From positions 105,178-169,177 of the forward strand of contig NZ_MUFC01000001.1 of assembly GCF_001995985.1 (NCBI RefSeq): 64,000 nucleotides of DNA. Reading direction: 5' to 3'. Of this stretch, positions 32,547 to 40,597 are shown one piece after another. Below the pieces are notes generated by a model. That model was not told where the DNA came from. It worked only from the letters and a program-made list of their open reading frames with translations, and did not search any database. Origin of the DNA: Salinivibrio sharmensis. GTDB taxonomy: Bacteria > Pseudomonadota > Gammaproteobacteria > Enterobacterales > Vibrionaceae. The stretch's first letter is position 1. The number at the start of each line of letters is the position of its first letter. The position numbers were made by a program, and so were the translations under genes.

Positions 32547-32561
32547 TGTATAAATACACAG
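32546..32561. promoter_or_regulatory. LexA-like box at the yoaA start
   Basis: TTGT-ATAAATAC-ACAG matches the gammaproteobacterial LexA consensus CTGT-N8-ACAG in seven of eight fixed bases, with the expected AT-rich centre. It lies in the 158-base divergent spacer between yoaA and purU and touches the yoaA ATG. Position so close to the start is unusual for LexA. Confidence 0.45.
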
Positions 32562-32704
32562 GGGGAAAGCCGCCATTATGCCAAACCCCTCTACCGGATG
32601 AAACCACTGCCCTGAGAAACCGATGGCGCATCGTAAAATCACTTTGACCTCGCGGCTGAGACAGGGTACAACCGAGGGTTTAGTCATCAGCAGTACACAA
32701 CAAC

Positions 32705-33538
32705 ATGGAACGAAAAACACTTCTCACGGACTGTCCTGACGCCCAAGGGCTTATCGCGACCATCACCAACATTTGCTACAAACATCAACTCAACATTATT
32801 CACAATCGTGAGTACGTCGATAATGTCACTGGGCAGTTTTATATGCGTACTGAGCTGGAGGGGATTTTTAATGATCACACCCTGCTTCTCGACCTTGACC
32901 ATGCCCTGCCACCAGGTAGCCAGCGCCAACTGATTAGCTCGCGCCGCAAACGAGTGGTCATCATGGTCACCAAAGAATCCCACTGCCTGGGCGACATTTT
33001 AATGAAAGCCTACGACGGCTCGCTCGAGATTGATATTGCAGCGGTGGTCGGTAACTACGATAAGCTCCAGCCCCTGACAGAGCGCTTTGATATTCCTTTT
33101 CATTACGTGAGTCATGAAGGCCTAAGCCGCGAAGAGCATGAACAGGCGATGCTGAAAGCTATTCAAGGCCATCAACCTGATTACATTGTGTTGGCAAAAT
33201 ACATGCGAGTACTGACACCGGACTTTGTCGCCCAGTATCCACATCGCATCATCAATATCCATCACAGCTTTTTGCCTGCTTTTATTGGGGCCCGTCCATA
33301 CCACCAAGCGTTCGAGCGCGGCGTTAAAATCATTGGCGCGACGGCGCACTTTGTCACCAATGACTTAGATGAGGGACCGATTATTGGCCAAGACGTGATT
33401 CATGTTGATCACAGCTTTAGCGCACAAGACATGGCCAAAGCAGGTCGAGATGTAGAAAAGAGCGTACTGAGTCAAGCCATCGAGTCTGTCACCGAGGACC
33501 GTGTTTTTGTCCATGGCAACAAAACCGTGATCCTATAG
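32705..33538 (+). CDS. purU: formyltetrahydrofolate deformylase
   Basis: Hydrolyses 10-formyl-tetrahydrofolate to formate and THF, balancing one-carbon pools and feeding PurT. N-terminal ACT domain (about residues 6-80, TDCPDAQGLIATITNICYKH) for glycine/methionine sensing. The formyltransferase-fold catalytic domain follows with LAKYMRVLTPDF, NIHHSFLPAFIGARPYHQA and GATAHFVTNDLDEGPII carrying the Asn/His/Asp catalytic set. 277 residues (E. coli 280). Divergent from yoaA, convergent with yecM. Confidence 0.97.
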   Translation: MERKTLLTDCPDAQGLIATITNICYKHQLNIIHNREYVDNVTGQFYMRTELEGIFNDHTLLLDLDHALPPGSQRQLISSRRKRVVIMVTKESHCLGDILMKAYDGSLEIDIAAVVGNYDKLQPLTERFDIPFHYVSHEGLSREEHEQAMLKAIQGHQPDYIVLAKYMRVLTPDFVAQYPHRIINIHHSFLPAFIGARPYHQAFERGVKIIGATAHFVTNDLDEGPIIGQDVIHVDHSFSAQDMAKAGRDVEKSVLSQAIESVTEDRVFVHGNKTVIL

Positions 33539-33581
33539 CACGTGACCTTGTGACAAAGTACGCTGACCGTGAAGCCTGTGA

Positions 33582-34157
33582 TTAAAAATGGGTTTCACTG
33601 GCAATGATTTCCGCCAGTGAATACGGGTGAAACTTCACGCTAACACCGCGGTGTTTAAAGGCAATGGTTGGGTTAGCTAGGCGCTCTCCCACCACCTGCG
33701 GCTCACTGCGCTTGACCGTTACCGCCTCCATGCTAGCCGCGCGCGTCAATAAGCCCGGGAAACGTGATGCTAGCGCGGCTTCAAGCGCTGTCATGGTTGC
33801 CGTTTGGCACGGCACCACAAACTCTACGTGTTCCCAGCTTTGAAACGGGTATGTTTTGTGATTGGGAAAGGGCAACTCGACCAAATCAGTTTGCCAGTGC
33901 CCAATGTGCATTGGCGTTTCTAGCTGGTAAATATGAATGGGGCGCGCATTCACGGTGGCTTGCGAGAGTAATTGCCCCCGTTCACCCAAATGTTCGGCCA
34001 GCGAATCAGTGAGCGCGTGATCATTGGTACGAATCGCGACGTGATCAAGCACGAGTTCACGACAGTCGATCGCCAACACTTCCAGCAACTGATTGATTTT
34101 ATCTGTAAAAGCTGCTTGATCTCGCATCAGGGATGTCCAATTGCTGGCATCATGCAT
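33582..34157 (-). CDS. yecM: YecM family VOC-fold protein
   Basis: Member of the YecM family (vicinal oxygen chelate fold, putative metal-dependent enzyme of unknown reaction). Blocks LDHVAIRTND, HIYQLETPMHIGHWQTDLVELPFPNHKTYPFQSWEHVEFVVP are characteristic, with His/Glu residues suited to metal binding. 191 residues against 188 in E. coli, where yecM also lies beside argS. GAGAGG precedes the ATG. Divergent from argS here. Confidence 0.92.
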   Translation of the reverse strand: MHDASNWTSLMRDQAAFTDKINQLLEVLAIDCRELVLDHVAIRTNDHALTDSLAEHLGERGQLLSQATVNARPIHIYQLETPMHIGHWQTDLVELPFPNHKTYPFQSWEHVEFVVPCQTATMTALEAALASRFPGLLTRAASMEAVTVKRSEPQVVGERLANPTIAFKHRGVSVKFHPYSLAEIIASETHF

Positions 34158-34438
34158 AATGACCTCTCAAGGTTTTAAGGTGCTCGTTGTCTTCCAGTCG
34201 CGAAAGATATCAAGGATGGCGTTGAATAACTATTGCCAATGCCTGCTGTTTTATGGGTATCATTAGGGTCATCCACGTCGGTGGACGTCATGGTTCGCAA
34301 CAATACAGCATCCCGCCAACACTGTGTTTGCATGCTTTTATGTGGCAGTGCAGTGTTGGCGGATTCTTGTATTAATAAGCTGGAAGCCCACATAACGGGT
34401 CGTTCATAATCAGCCCGGCTAGTAGTAAAGGTAAGCAA
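34158..34438. promoter_or_regulatory. yecM/argS divergent region with long inverted repeat
   Basis: 281 bases without a gene. It contains a perfect 12-base inverted repeat, CCGCCAACACTG at 34313-34324 and CAGTGTTGGCGG at 34351-34362, with 26 bases between, and a smaller hairpin TCCAC-gtcg-GTGGA at 34272-34285. After the large stem, on the plus strand, comes ATTCTTGTATT, a poor terminator tract. The repeat probably lies in the argS leader or is an operator; function unknown. Confidence 0.5.
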
Positions 34439-36169
34439 GTGAATATTCAAAGTCTTCTTAACGAAAAAGTGTCTGCCGCGATGGTTGCGGCGGGTGCCCC
34501 AGAGGGCACACCAGCGGCAGTGCGTCAGTCTGCGAAGCCACAATTTGGTGACTATCAAGCCAATGGTGTGATGGGCGCAGCCAAAAAGCTCGGCACTAAC
34601 CCCCGTGAATTTGCCCAGAAAGTGTTGGACGCCCTCGATTTAGGTGATGTGGCGAGTAAAACAGAAATCGCCGGCCCCGGCTTTATCAATATTTTTTTGA
34701 ATGATCAGTGGCTGGCAAAGCAGGCTGATGCCGCGCTATCAGACGAGCGCCTCGGTGTCGAAAAGCAAGACACACAAAACATTGTGGTAGATTACTCCGC
34801 CCCTAACGTGGCGAAAGAAATGCACGTTGGCCACCTTCGCTCCACCATTATTGGTGATGCCGTCGTACGCACTCTGGAGTTTTTGGGTCACAATGTCACC
34901 CGCGCCAACCACCTAGGTGACTGGGGAACCCAGTTCGGCATGCTCATTGCCAACCTCGAGCTACACGAGTCACGCGGTGACGATATTTCCATGGAGCTTG
35001 GCGATATCGAAAACTTCTATCGTGAGTCAAAGGCGCGTTACGATGAAGACGAAGCCTTTGCTGCGACAGCGCGAGACTACGTGGTCCGCCTACAGCGCGG
35101 TGACGCCTACTGTAAAGAAAAGTGGGAAAAGTTGGTAAAAGTGACGTTGGAGCAAAACCAACGTAACTACGATCGGCTAAACGTCTCATTAAGCGATAAA
35201 GACGTCATGGGCGAAAGCCTCTACAACGACATGCTGCCCGGTATTGTTGCAGACCTAAAAGCCAAAGGCATTGCCGTAGAAGATGATGGCGCGCAAGTTG
35301 TCTTCCTGGACGAATACAAAAATAAAGACGGCGAGCCGATGGGGGTTATCATCCAAAAACGTGATGGTGGCTATTTGTACACCACCACGGATATTGCTTG
35401 TGCCAAATATCGTTACGAGCAGTTCAATGCCGACCGTGTGCTCTACTTCATTGATTCCCGTCAGCATCAGCACTTAATGCAAGCGTGGACGATTGTGCGT
35501 AAAGCAGGCTATGTGCCCGACTCGGTCAGCCTTGAGCACCACGCTTTTGGCATGATGCTCGGCAAAGACGGTAAACCCTTTAAGACACGTTCAGGGGGAA
35601 CTGTTCGTCTTGCCGACTTGCTTGATGAAGCAGAAACACGTGCCAAAGCGCTTATCGCTGAGAAAAACCCTGATATGGATGCAGAGACACAACGCGATAT
35701 CGCCACCACAGTGGCGATGGCCGCGGTGAAGTATGCTGATCTGTCAAAGCATCGTACCACGGACTATATCTTCGACTGGGATCATATGCTGGCCTTCGAG
35801 GGTAACACCGCCCCTTACATGCAGTATGCCTACACCCGTGTGGCGTCAGTCTTTGCCAAGTCAGGAGTTGACCGTGATGCACTCGACGGTGAAATGCTGA
35901 TCGAGCATGAGAAAGAAAAAGCGCTGGTTGCCAAATTGCTTCAGTTTGAGGAAGCGGTTAAATCTGTGGCGCGCGAGGGTCAACCACACCTGATGTGTAG
36001 TTACCTGTTTGAATTAGCTGGCTTGTTCTCTAGCTTCTACGAGGCTTGCCCTATCCTGCTTTCTGAAGGAAATACCCGACAGAGCCGCCTGAGAATGGCA
36101 GCCTTGACCGCCAAAACGATCAAGCAAGGTCTGGGTCTTCTCGGTATCAATACGCTTGAGCGCATGTAA
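34439..36169 (+). CDS. argS: arginyl-tRNA synthetase
   Basis: Class I synthetase charging tRNA-Arg. GTG start with AAGG seven bases upstream, then [11 protein letters not shown] as in E. coli. N-terminal Add-1 domain, HIGH-type motif [21 protein letters not shown], and the KMSKS-region substitute [19 protein letters not shown] typical of ArgRS. C-terminal DALR anticodon-binding domain ends [12 protein letters not shown]. 576 residues (E. coli 577). A strong terminator follows. Confidence 0.98.
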   Translation: MNIQSLLNEKVSAAMVAAGAPEGTPAAVRQSAKPQFGDYQANGVMGAAKKLGTNPREFAQKVLDALDLGDVASKTEIAGPGFINIFLNDQWLAKQADAALSDERLGVEKQDTQNIVVDYSAPNVAKEMHVGHLRSTIIGDAVVRTLEFLGHNVTRANHLGDWGTQFGMLIANLELHESRGDDISMELGDIENFYRESKARYDEDEAFAATARDYVVRLQRGDAYCKEKWEKLVKVTLEQNQRNYDRLNVSLSDKDVMGESLYNDMLPGIVADLKAKGIAVEDDGAQVVFLDEYKNKDGEPMGVIIQKRDGGYLYTTTDIACAKYRYEQFNADRVLYFIDSRQHQHLMQAWTIVRKAGYVPDSVSLEHHAFGMMLGKDGKPFKTRSGGTVRLADLLDEAETRAKALIAEKNPDMDAETQRDIATTVAMAAVKYADLSKHRTTDYIFDWDHMLAFEGNTAPYMQYAYTRVASVFAKSGVDRDALDGEMLIEHEKEKALVAKLLQFEEAVKSVAREGQPHLMCSYLFELAGLFSSFYEACPILLSEGNTRQSRLRMAALTAKTIKQGLGLLGINTLERM

Positions 36170-36206
36170 TCCCCCTTACCTATCCAGCTAAAATAGGTAG
36201 CAACTA

Positions 36207-36250
36207 AAAACGAGCGCCCGCCGGAATCAAAGGTGGGCGCTTTTTTTTAT
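36207..36250. terminator. terminator between argS and the DUF924 gene
   Basis: Nine-base stem GCGCCCGCC/GGTGGGCGC (36214-36222 and 36232-36240, one G-T pair) followed by eight T on the plus strand. On the minus strand it is followed by TCGTTTTTAG, so it can also serve the opposing gene. Confidence 0.93.
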
Positions 36251-36262
36251 CCATCACGACTT

Positions 36263-36868
36263 TTAGCCTTGACCAAAGTGCTGTTCGGTTTCGCTGAGCC
36301 ATAACCGCTCCTCAGGAGTGGATAACCGCCCCATTACCGCATTACGATGCGGAAAACGACCAAAGGTGGCAATAATGTCATAGTGCTGGCGTGCGTAATC
36401 AAAGCATTGCTCGTACCAGGCTTTGACTTCGCCATGCATTTGTTGATGTAATTGGTCGAACCGAAACAACGCCTCTTCTTGTTCGGCTTCGTCCTCCGCG
36501 TGCTCGAGGGGAAGATAGAAAAACACCCGCTGAAGCGGGGTTAGAGCTTGGTCGTCACCTTTGGCGAGCCCTGCCTTACATAGCGCCAATGCCAAGGCAT
36601 CGTATCGGTATGCGGCCGCTAAACCGCGGTATAAGTTTCGCGGGAATTGGTCGAGCAGAATAATCAATGCCAACCGTCCCTCTGCGGTCTGGGCCCAGTT
36701 ATTTAATGCGCCCGCACCAGCGGCACTGACCCAAGATTGAAACTGCGCGCGAATGGCCTCGTCAACCTCCTGGCTACCACCAAACCATCGTGCTTGCGAC
36801 GTCGACGAAGGAATCTGATAACTACTCTCGTCGCCGAACCAAAAAGTCAGAACGTCTTGGTAATACAT
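36263..36868 (-). CDS. DUF924 family protein
   Basis: Cytoplasmic all-helical protein of the DUF924 (TPR-like) family, function unknown. Start at 36868 with a near-perfect AGAGGAGGTG, giving MYYQDVLTFWFGDE and 201 residues. Family blocks: LDQFPRNLYRGLAAAYRYDALAL, VFFYLPLEHAEDEAEQE, FGRFPHRNAVMGR. Divergent from the HIT-protein gene across about 170 bases. Confidence 0.93.
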   Translation of the reverse strand: MYYQDVLTFWFGDESSYQIPSSTSQARWFGGSQEVDEAIRAQFQSWVSAAGAGALNNWAQTAEGRLALIILLDQFPRNLYRGLAAAYRYDALALALCKAGLAKGDDQALTPLQRVFFYLPLEHAEDEAEQEEALFRFDQLHQQMHGEVKAWYEQCFDYARQHYDIIATFGRFPHRNAVMGRLSTPEERLWLSETEQHFGQG

Positions 36869-37034
36869 GCCACCTCCTCTCGCTCTCGCCGATAAGTTCA
36901 AACAGCCATTGCTCGTTTAAGCGTACTTGCTTTTTGTATACCATGAAGCAAAGCTCGGTTTTCAGTCAGGCGTTTGTGACCCACAAGCAAGTTATGATGT
37001 AAGCTAAACACTCGCATTACAATCAGGAGCCTAT

Positions 37035-37463
37035 ATGTCTTTTACCCTTCACCCACGCCTGGCCGATGACAGTGCTTATGTTGGCGACTTTCCCTTGTGT
37101 CAGTTACGCCTTGCGCATGCCGATATTGGCCCATGGTTACTACTGGTTCCACGTAAGCATGCGGTACAAGAAATTCATCACCTTGACGACAGCGAGCAAC
37201 AGTCGCTTTGGCAAGAATCGGCCATGGTGGCGCGCTGTCTTGAGCGTTTATTTTCTCCAGACAAACTCAATATTGCCGCGATTGGAAACCTGGTACCACA
37301 ACTCCATGTCCATCATGTCGCTCGGTTTCAAACCGATCCTGTCTGGCCAAACCCCATTTGGGGTCACTTACAAGTCGGTCAACGAACAAATCAGCAAGAG
37401 GGGGGTATTGTCCTGCAGATAAGAGAAGAGCTTGCCCCTAAAGGCTTAAAGGTCGAGGCGTGA
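37035..37463 (+). CDS. HIT family protein
   Basis: Histidine-triad nucleotide hydrolase/transferase fold, 142 residues, AGGAG upstream of the ATG. N-terminal half LHPRLADDSAYVGDFPLCQLRL and WLLLVPRKHAVQEIHHLDD fit the fold; the active-site stretch reads NLVPQLHVHHVARF. In this subfamily the motif is QLHxHH rather than the strict HxHxH. Probable nucleotide or dinucleotide polyphosphate hydrolase; the substrate cannot be read from sequence. No terminator follows directly. Confidence 0.88.
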   Translation: MSFTLHPRLADDSAYVGDFPLCQLRLAHADIGPWLLLVPRKHAVQEIHHLDDSEQQSLWQESAMVARCLERLFSPDKLNIAAIGNLVPQLHVHHVARFQTDPVWPNPIWGHLQVGQRTNQQEGGIVLQIREELAPKGLKVEA

Positions 37464-37537
37464 ATACGTTTCGTTATTTTCGTCAAAATCGCCATCAAGA
37501 AAATAAGTCGATAATTATCATGAGGTTATGATAGAAA

Positions 37538-37735
37538 CCCAGCCGGACAAGTTGGCGGTTTAGTCATAACTACGCGATCTAAGGTTGCGATATAATATCG
37601 TCAATCGTTGGGCAACAAACGCCCTCGAAAGCAGTTTTTACCAGGGCGGGTCACCCCGCCCCCGGCAGCAAGCGAAGGTGTCTTTGACACCCGTGGCATG
37701 GCTCCCCGGCTATGCCACGTTTTCTTTTCTTTCCT
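37538..37735 (+). ncRNA. candidate small RNA with own promoter and terminator
   Basis: No protein-coding frame is credible between 37464 and 37766. On the plus strand there are possible -10 elements TATGAT (37527-37532) and TATAAT (37591-37596), then a chain of hairpins. GGGC/GCCC is near 37610-37624, GGGCGGG-tca-CCCCGCCC at 37644-37661 and GGTGTC-ttt-GACACC near 37678-37692. CGTGGCAT/ATGCCACG (37692-37699 and 37712-37719) is followed by TTTTCTTTTCTTT, a good rho-independent terminator. A Fur-like half palindrome GATAATTATC lies at 37510-37519. No gene precedes the terminator except the HIT gene, 230 bases away. It matches no RNA family I recognise; -35 elements are poor, and it could be the 3' UTR of the HIT gene. 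Confidence 0.45.
37692..37732 (+). terminator. plus-strand terminator opposite the propeller-AraC gene
   Basis: CGTGGCAT/ATGCCACG stem with a 12-base loop region that can extend partially, followed by GTTTTCTTTTCTTT. There is no U-tract on the minus strand, so it serves plus-strand transcription only. Confidence 0.8.
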
Positions 37736-37766
37736 ATCTAGTAGACGACTTTCACCGACATCAGCA

Positions 37767-40484
37767 CTAGTCGAGCATATCAGCCATGGTCACTTCGGTT
37801 CTTGCTTGCCGATAATGCGAGGGGCTTACACCATAATAGCTTTTAAAGCGCTGACTAAAATATGCTGGGTCACGATAACCACATATCTCCGCCACATCGG
37901 CAACGGCATTACCATGTTGTAAAAGTGCAGCGGCATCGCTAAGTCGCTTTTGTGTGACATACGCTGTGACTGTGACACCAAAAAGCTGACGACATTTGCG
38001 TTGCAAGTTACGCTCAGACATAGCTAAAGCGTTCGCTAAATCCGCTGTTGAAAAGTCAGGCTCTTTGTACCTGACTGCAACCGCTTGCTCAAATTTTGCT
38101 GCCCACTGCTGGGCCTCATTATTGTGCGCCAGGCCAAACGATGGCGGATACCCGATATCGTTTGCCGCTCCCCTTCGCGTAGCTGGGTTAGTTTTTGCAA
38201 CCATGGAAGCAAAGGTTGGCGCGTTGGCTGTAGCTGCATCCGCTATCGACATCCGACGTTGCCGTAGCGCCAATAACACCGCGGCAAGGACTAAGCTCGC
38301 AAAGCCAGCTAACACAATACCGTTAATAAAATGAGGTAACATGGGCAGCGACACTGAAAGATCTAACACGGTGTGGGACGCACCGTCACGTGGTATCGCA
38401 ATCCGCAATTGATAATGCCCACCGACCATATTGGCCAAGGAGATGGTATCGTTTCCTGTCTGCTGCCACGCCGCCAGTTTATCTACCATAGGCTGTCCGG
38501 ATTGCTGATAAGGCACGAGCTGATAATGGACGCGTGTCACTTGTCGCTCTGGTGGCCAACTCCCCCACGCCAAGTGAGCGGGGCTTCGTTCTAGCAAGGT
38601 CACCGCGGTCTGTTGGCGAGGGCCAATCCGCCAGCGTTTGTTTTGTTGCCATACCGCTCCCACCACGACGTTTGGCGGCTTACGTAAAGAGAACGCCAAT
38701 TGGTCAGTGTCAATCTGGTAGGTATTGTCACCAGCTAATAGCGTAAGCCGGTGAGGTTGGTTGGCGTAGCAAGCGATATCGCTCGCATCAGACGGTAGGC
38801 GGAACGTGCGTACAAAGCCTCGCGGCGCAATATGCACCAGCGCTTGATTGCTATAAGCCCACACGCCGTCTCGATTCCCAGTGACACACTGAAATTGCTC
38901 ATCCGACATCGATAAATAGGCCGCGGACACAGCGTCCGGCACACTGGGATCGTACTGGTAAACGCCTTGCGCACTGGCTAACCAAAGGCGCCCACGCTCA
39001 TCTGAGTACATACTCAGCACAGGCAGCAGCGCCTCTGTCAACGGTACGGGCTGAAAACGTCCATCGCGATAGCGTGTTAAGCCATTTTGGTCACGGATCC
39101 AAACATTGCCGTACCCATCATCGTAAAAACCCAACACCTTACCCGCCTCATGCGTCTGCCAACGTGTACCATAGCTGACTAACGTCTGCGTATCGGGCCA
39201 ATAGCGCATCACCTGGTTATTCACCGACAACCAAAGCACCCCTTCAGCATCAATATATAAGTGCTCGGCAGGGAGTTGGGCTAACCGTGCTGGTAACGGG
39301 ATCGTATTCCCCGTTTGAATATCAACCCCGGTTATTCCGGACACACTTGACCACCAAAGGTGTTTGTCGTCTCGGGTAGCACTGATTGCATCTGTGGCGT
39401 CCCATTGTCCCTGTAATGGCCGAGTTCCACTTAAATCTCGCCAGCCATTAGTGTCATACGCCCAAGGGTTGTTCGCCGCCATAAATCCCTGGGTGAACAG
39501 TTTAGGAAAAACGCGGTGCTGGTGAGTTATCCACCGCTGTCCCGGGGCGCGATATCGGGTGGCACGATCGGTGGAAAACCATATGCCCCCCTCAAAATCC
39601 GCCCACAAAAACGTCACGCTTTGTCCTGGGATAGCACGGTCATCTGGGGCCCAAACAGGGGTTGCAACCCCATCCAGCGATAGGCGAAATAGCCCATTCT
39701 CATTCGCTGCCCATAGCCCACCAGATCCCATAGTTAGCCGTTGATAACCGCCCCGCGTGTTCAACAAGTGTCGTGCTTTCACTTGATGGCTTGATAGTGC
39801 CAGTAAATACACCGCGTTTTGGGTACTCACCCACGCTCGGTCTTGTTTACCGGTGATCGCTGTGATTGGCGACGAAAAACGAGTCAGTTGACGCACACCC
39901 TGCTCATCAAATTGATATAAGGTTTTCCCGACCGCAAACAGTCGGTGTTCCTCTGTCAACCACACTCTATCAGCTCGCCACCGCCCAGCACGCCATATAT
40001 CAAAGGCTCCATCTTTCGCCCGATAGATACTCAGCTGGCCGTCTTGAATATGCCAGAGTGTATTGTTCACCGTCGCAAGTCGCGGACCACCTGAGGAAGA
40101 CACCGGCGCGCGAGGTGTCGGCCCCGATTTAGGCAGTGGGTACGAGGTAAGCTGATTGGTACTCGGTTGAAAGCGATATACTTGCTCTTTACCCGCCATC
40201 CAGAGTGCCTGATGGGCGTAAGCAATGGTAAGAATTTTTTCATCGGGTAATGTTAAGGCGTCGCGGAGTGGGTGACGCTGGTGGCCATCAAAAAAATCAA
40301 TCTGTCCTTGATTATCCAACAACCACATGCCGCCCGAGGCTTGCACCGCCACATCTTTAACGTTACCCACCCCATTCAGACCACCATAAGACTGAAATGA
40401 AGTTTGCAGCGCATCATGCGCCTGCAACGGTAGGCAAGGAAAGACAAGAACCAGCCATAACAAACAAAGACATTGGCGTTTCAT
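37767..40484 (-). CDS. membrane-bound regulator: periplasmic beta-propeller sensor fused to AraC-type DNA-binding domain
   Basis: 905 residues. Signal peptide or anchor at 1-22 (ending LQAHD). About 30-640 holds at least twelve propeller strands with the pattern G-x-(L/I/V/M)-W followed by a turn and G (GGMWLLDN, GGLWAANENGLF, GGIWFSTD, GVLWLSVNN, GNVWIRDQNGL, GRLWLASAQGV), the two-component-regulator propeller repeat. About 640-715 fits a Y_Y_Y-like beta-sandwich, 719-740 is a single membrane span, and 795-895 is an AraC/XylS double helix-turn-helix (DFSTADLANALAMSERNLQRK, VADVAEICGYRDPAYFSQRF). There is no histidine kinase or receiver, so it would signal in one step. Ligand and targets are unknown. 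Flanked by housekeeping genes; a repeat cluster lies upstream. Confidence 0.88.
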   Translation of the reverse strand: MKRQCLCLLWLVLVFPCLPLQAHDALQTSFQSYGGLNGVGNVKDVAVQASGGMWLLDNQGQIDFFDGHQRHPLRDALTLPDEKILTIAYAHQALWMAGKEQVYRFQPSTNQLTSYPLPKSGPTPRAPVSSSGGPRLATVNNTLWHIQDGQLSIYRAKDGAFDIWRAGRWRADRVWLTEEHRLFAVGKTLYQFDEQGVRQLTRFSSPITAITGKQDRAWVSTQNAVYLLALSSHQVKARHLLNTRGGYQRLTMGSGGLWAANENGLFRLSLDGVATPVWAPDDRAIPGQSVTFLWADFEGGIWFSTDRATRYRAPGQRWITHQHRVFPKLFTQGFMAANNPWAYDTNGWRDLSGTRPLQGQWDATDAISATRDDKHLWWSSVSGITGVDIQTGNTIPLPARLAQLPAEHLYIDAEGVLWLSVNNQVMRYWPDTQTLVSYGTRWQTHEAGKVLGFYDDGYGNVWIRDQNGLTRYRDGRFQPVPLTEALLPVLSMYSDERGRLWLASAQGVYQYDPSVPDAVSAAYLSMSDEQFQCVTGNRDGVWAYSNQALVHIAPRGFVRTFRLPSDASDIACYANQPHRLTLLAGDNTYQIDTDQLAFSLRKPPNVVVGAVWQQNKRWRIGPRQQTAVTLLERSPAHLAWGSWPPERQVTRVHYQLVPYQQSGQPMVDKLAAWQQTGNDTISLANMVGGHYQLRIAIPRDGASHTVLDLSVSLPMLPHFINGIVLAGFASLVLAAVLLALRQRRMSIADAATANAPTFASMVAKTNPATRRGAANDIGYPPSFGLAHNNEAQQWAAKFEQAVAVRYKEPDFSTADLANALAMSERNLQRKCRQLFGVTVTAYVTQKRLSDAAALLQHGNAVADVAEICGYRDPAYFSQRFKSYYGVSPSHYRQARTEVTMADMLD

Positions 40485-40500
40485 GTACGGGAAGCGAGAC

Positions 40501-40561
40501 AGGTTGCAGGGTTTAGCGGCATAGTGTCCTGCGACCTGCCTTTAAATGAAACCCTGCAACC
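40501..40561. repeat. inverted/direct repeat cluster upstream of the propeller-AraC gene
   Basis: GGTTGCAGGGTTT at 40502-40514 and its exact reverse complement AAACCCTGCAACC at 40549-40561. Between them lies a related copy, GTCCTGCGACCTG, at about 40526-40538, in the orientation of the right arm. The cluster begins 17 bases upstream of the regulator's start codon, a natural place for autoregulatory operator sites. Confidence 0.6.
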
Positions 40562-40564
40562 CTA

Positions 40565-40586
40565 AATGTGAGCTAGGCCTCACATT
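40565..40586 (-). terminator. possible weak terminator after mepM
   Basis: Eight-base stem AATGTGAG/CTCACATT (40565-40572 and 40579-40586) with a six-base loop, followed on the minus strand only by TAGGG. It resembles a CRP site but the half-sites TGTGA and TCACA are eight rather than six bases apart. Confidence 0.35.
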
Positions 40587-40597
40587 ATTGATTTAAT

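Noticed and set aside
32547-32720. N-terminal extension of yoaA by 58 residues
   Set aside because: The extension is unlike DinG-family N-termini and overlaps the purU coding start; the MIRKVFSD start fits the family.
37600-37735. Known RNA family (4.5S RNA, c-di-GMP riboswitch, RyhB, Qrr)
   Set aside because: Short similarities exist (ACCAGG, GGGCAA, CGAAAG), but the diagnostic cores of those RNAs are missing.
40565-40586. CRP site between mepM and the propeller-AraC gene
   Set aside because: TGTGA and TCACA half-sites are eight bases apart instead of six; it reads better as a small hairpin after mepM.
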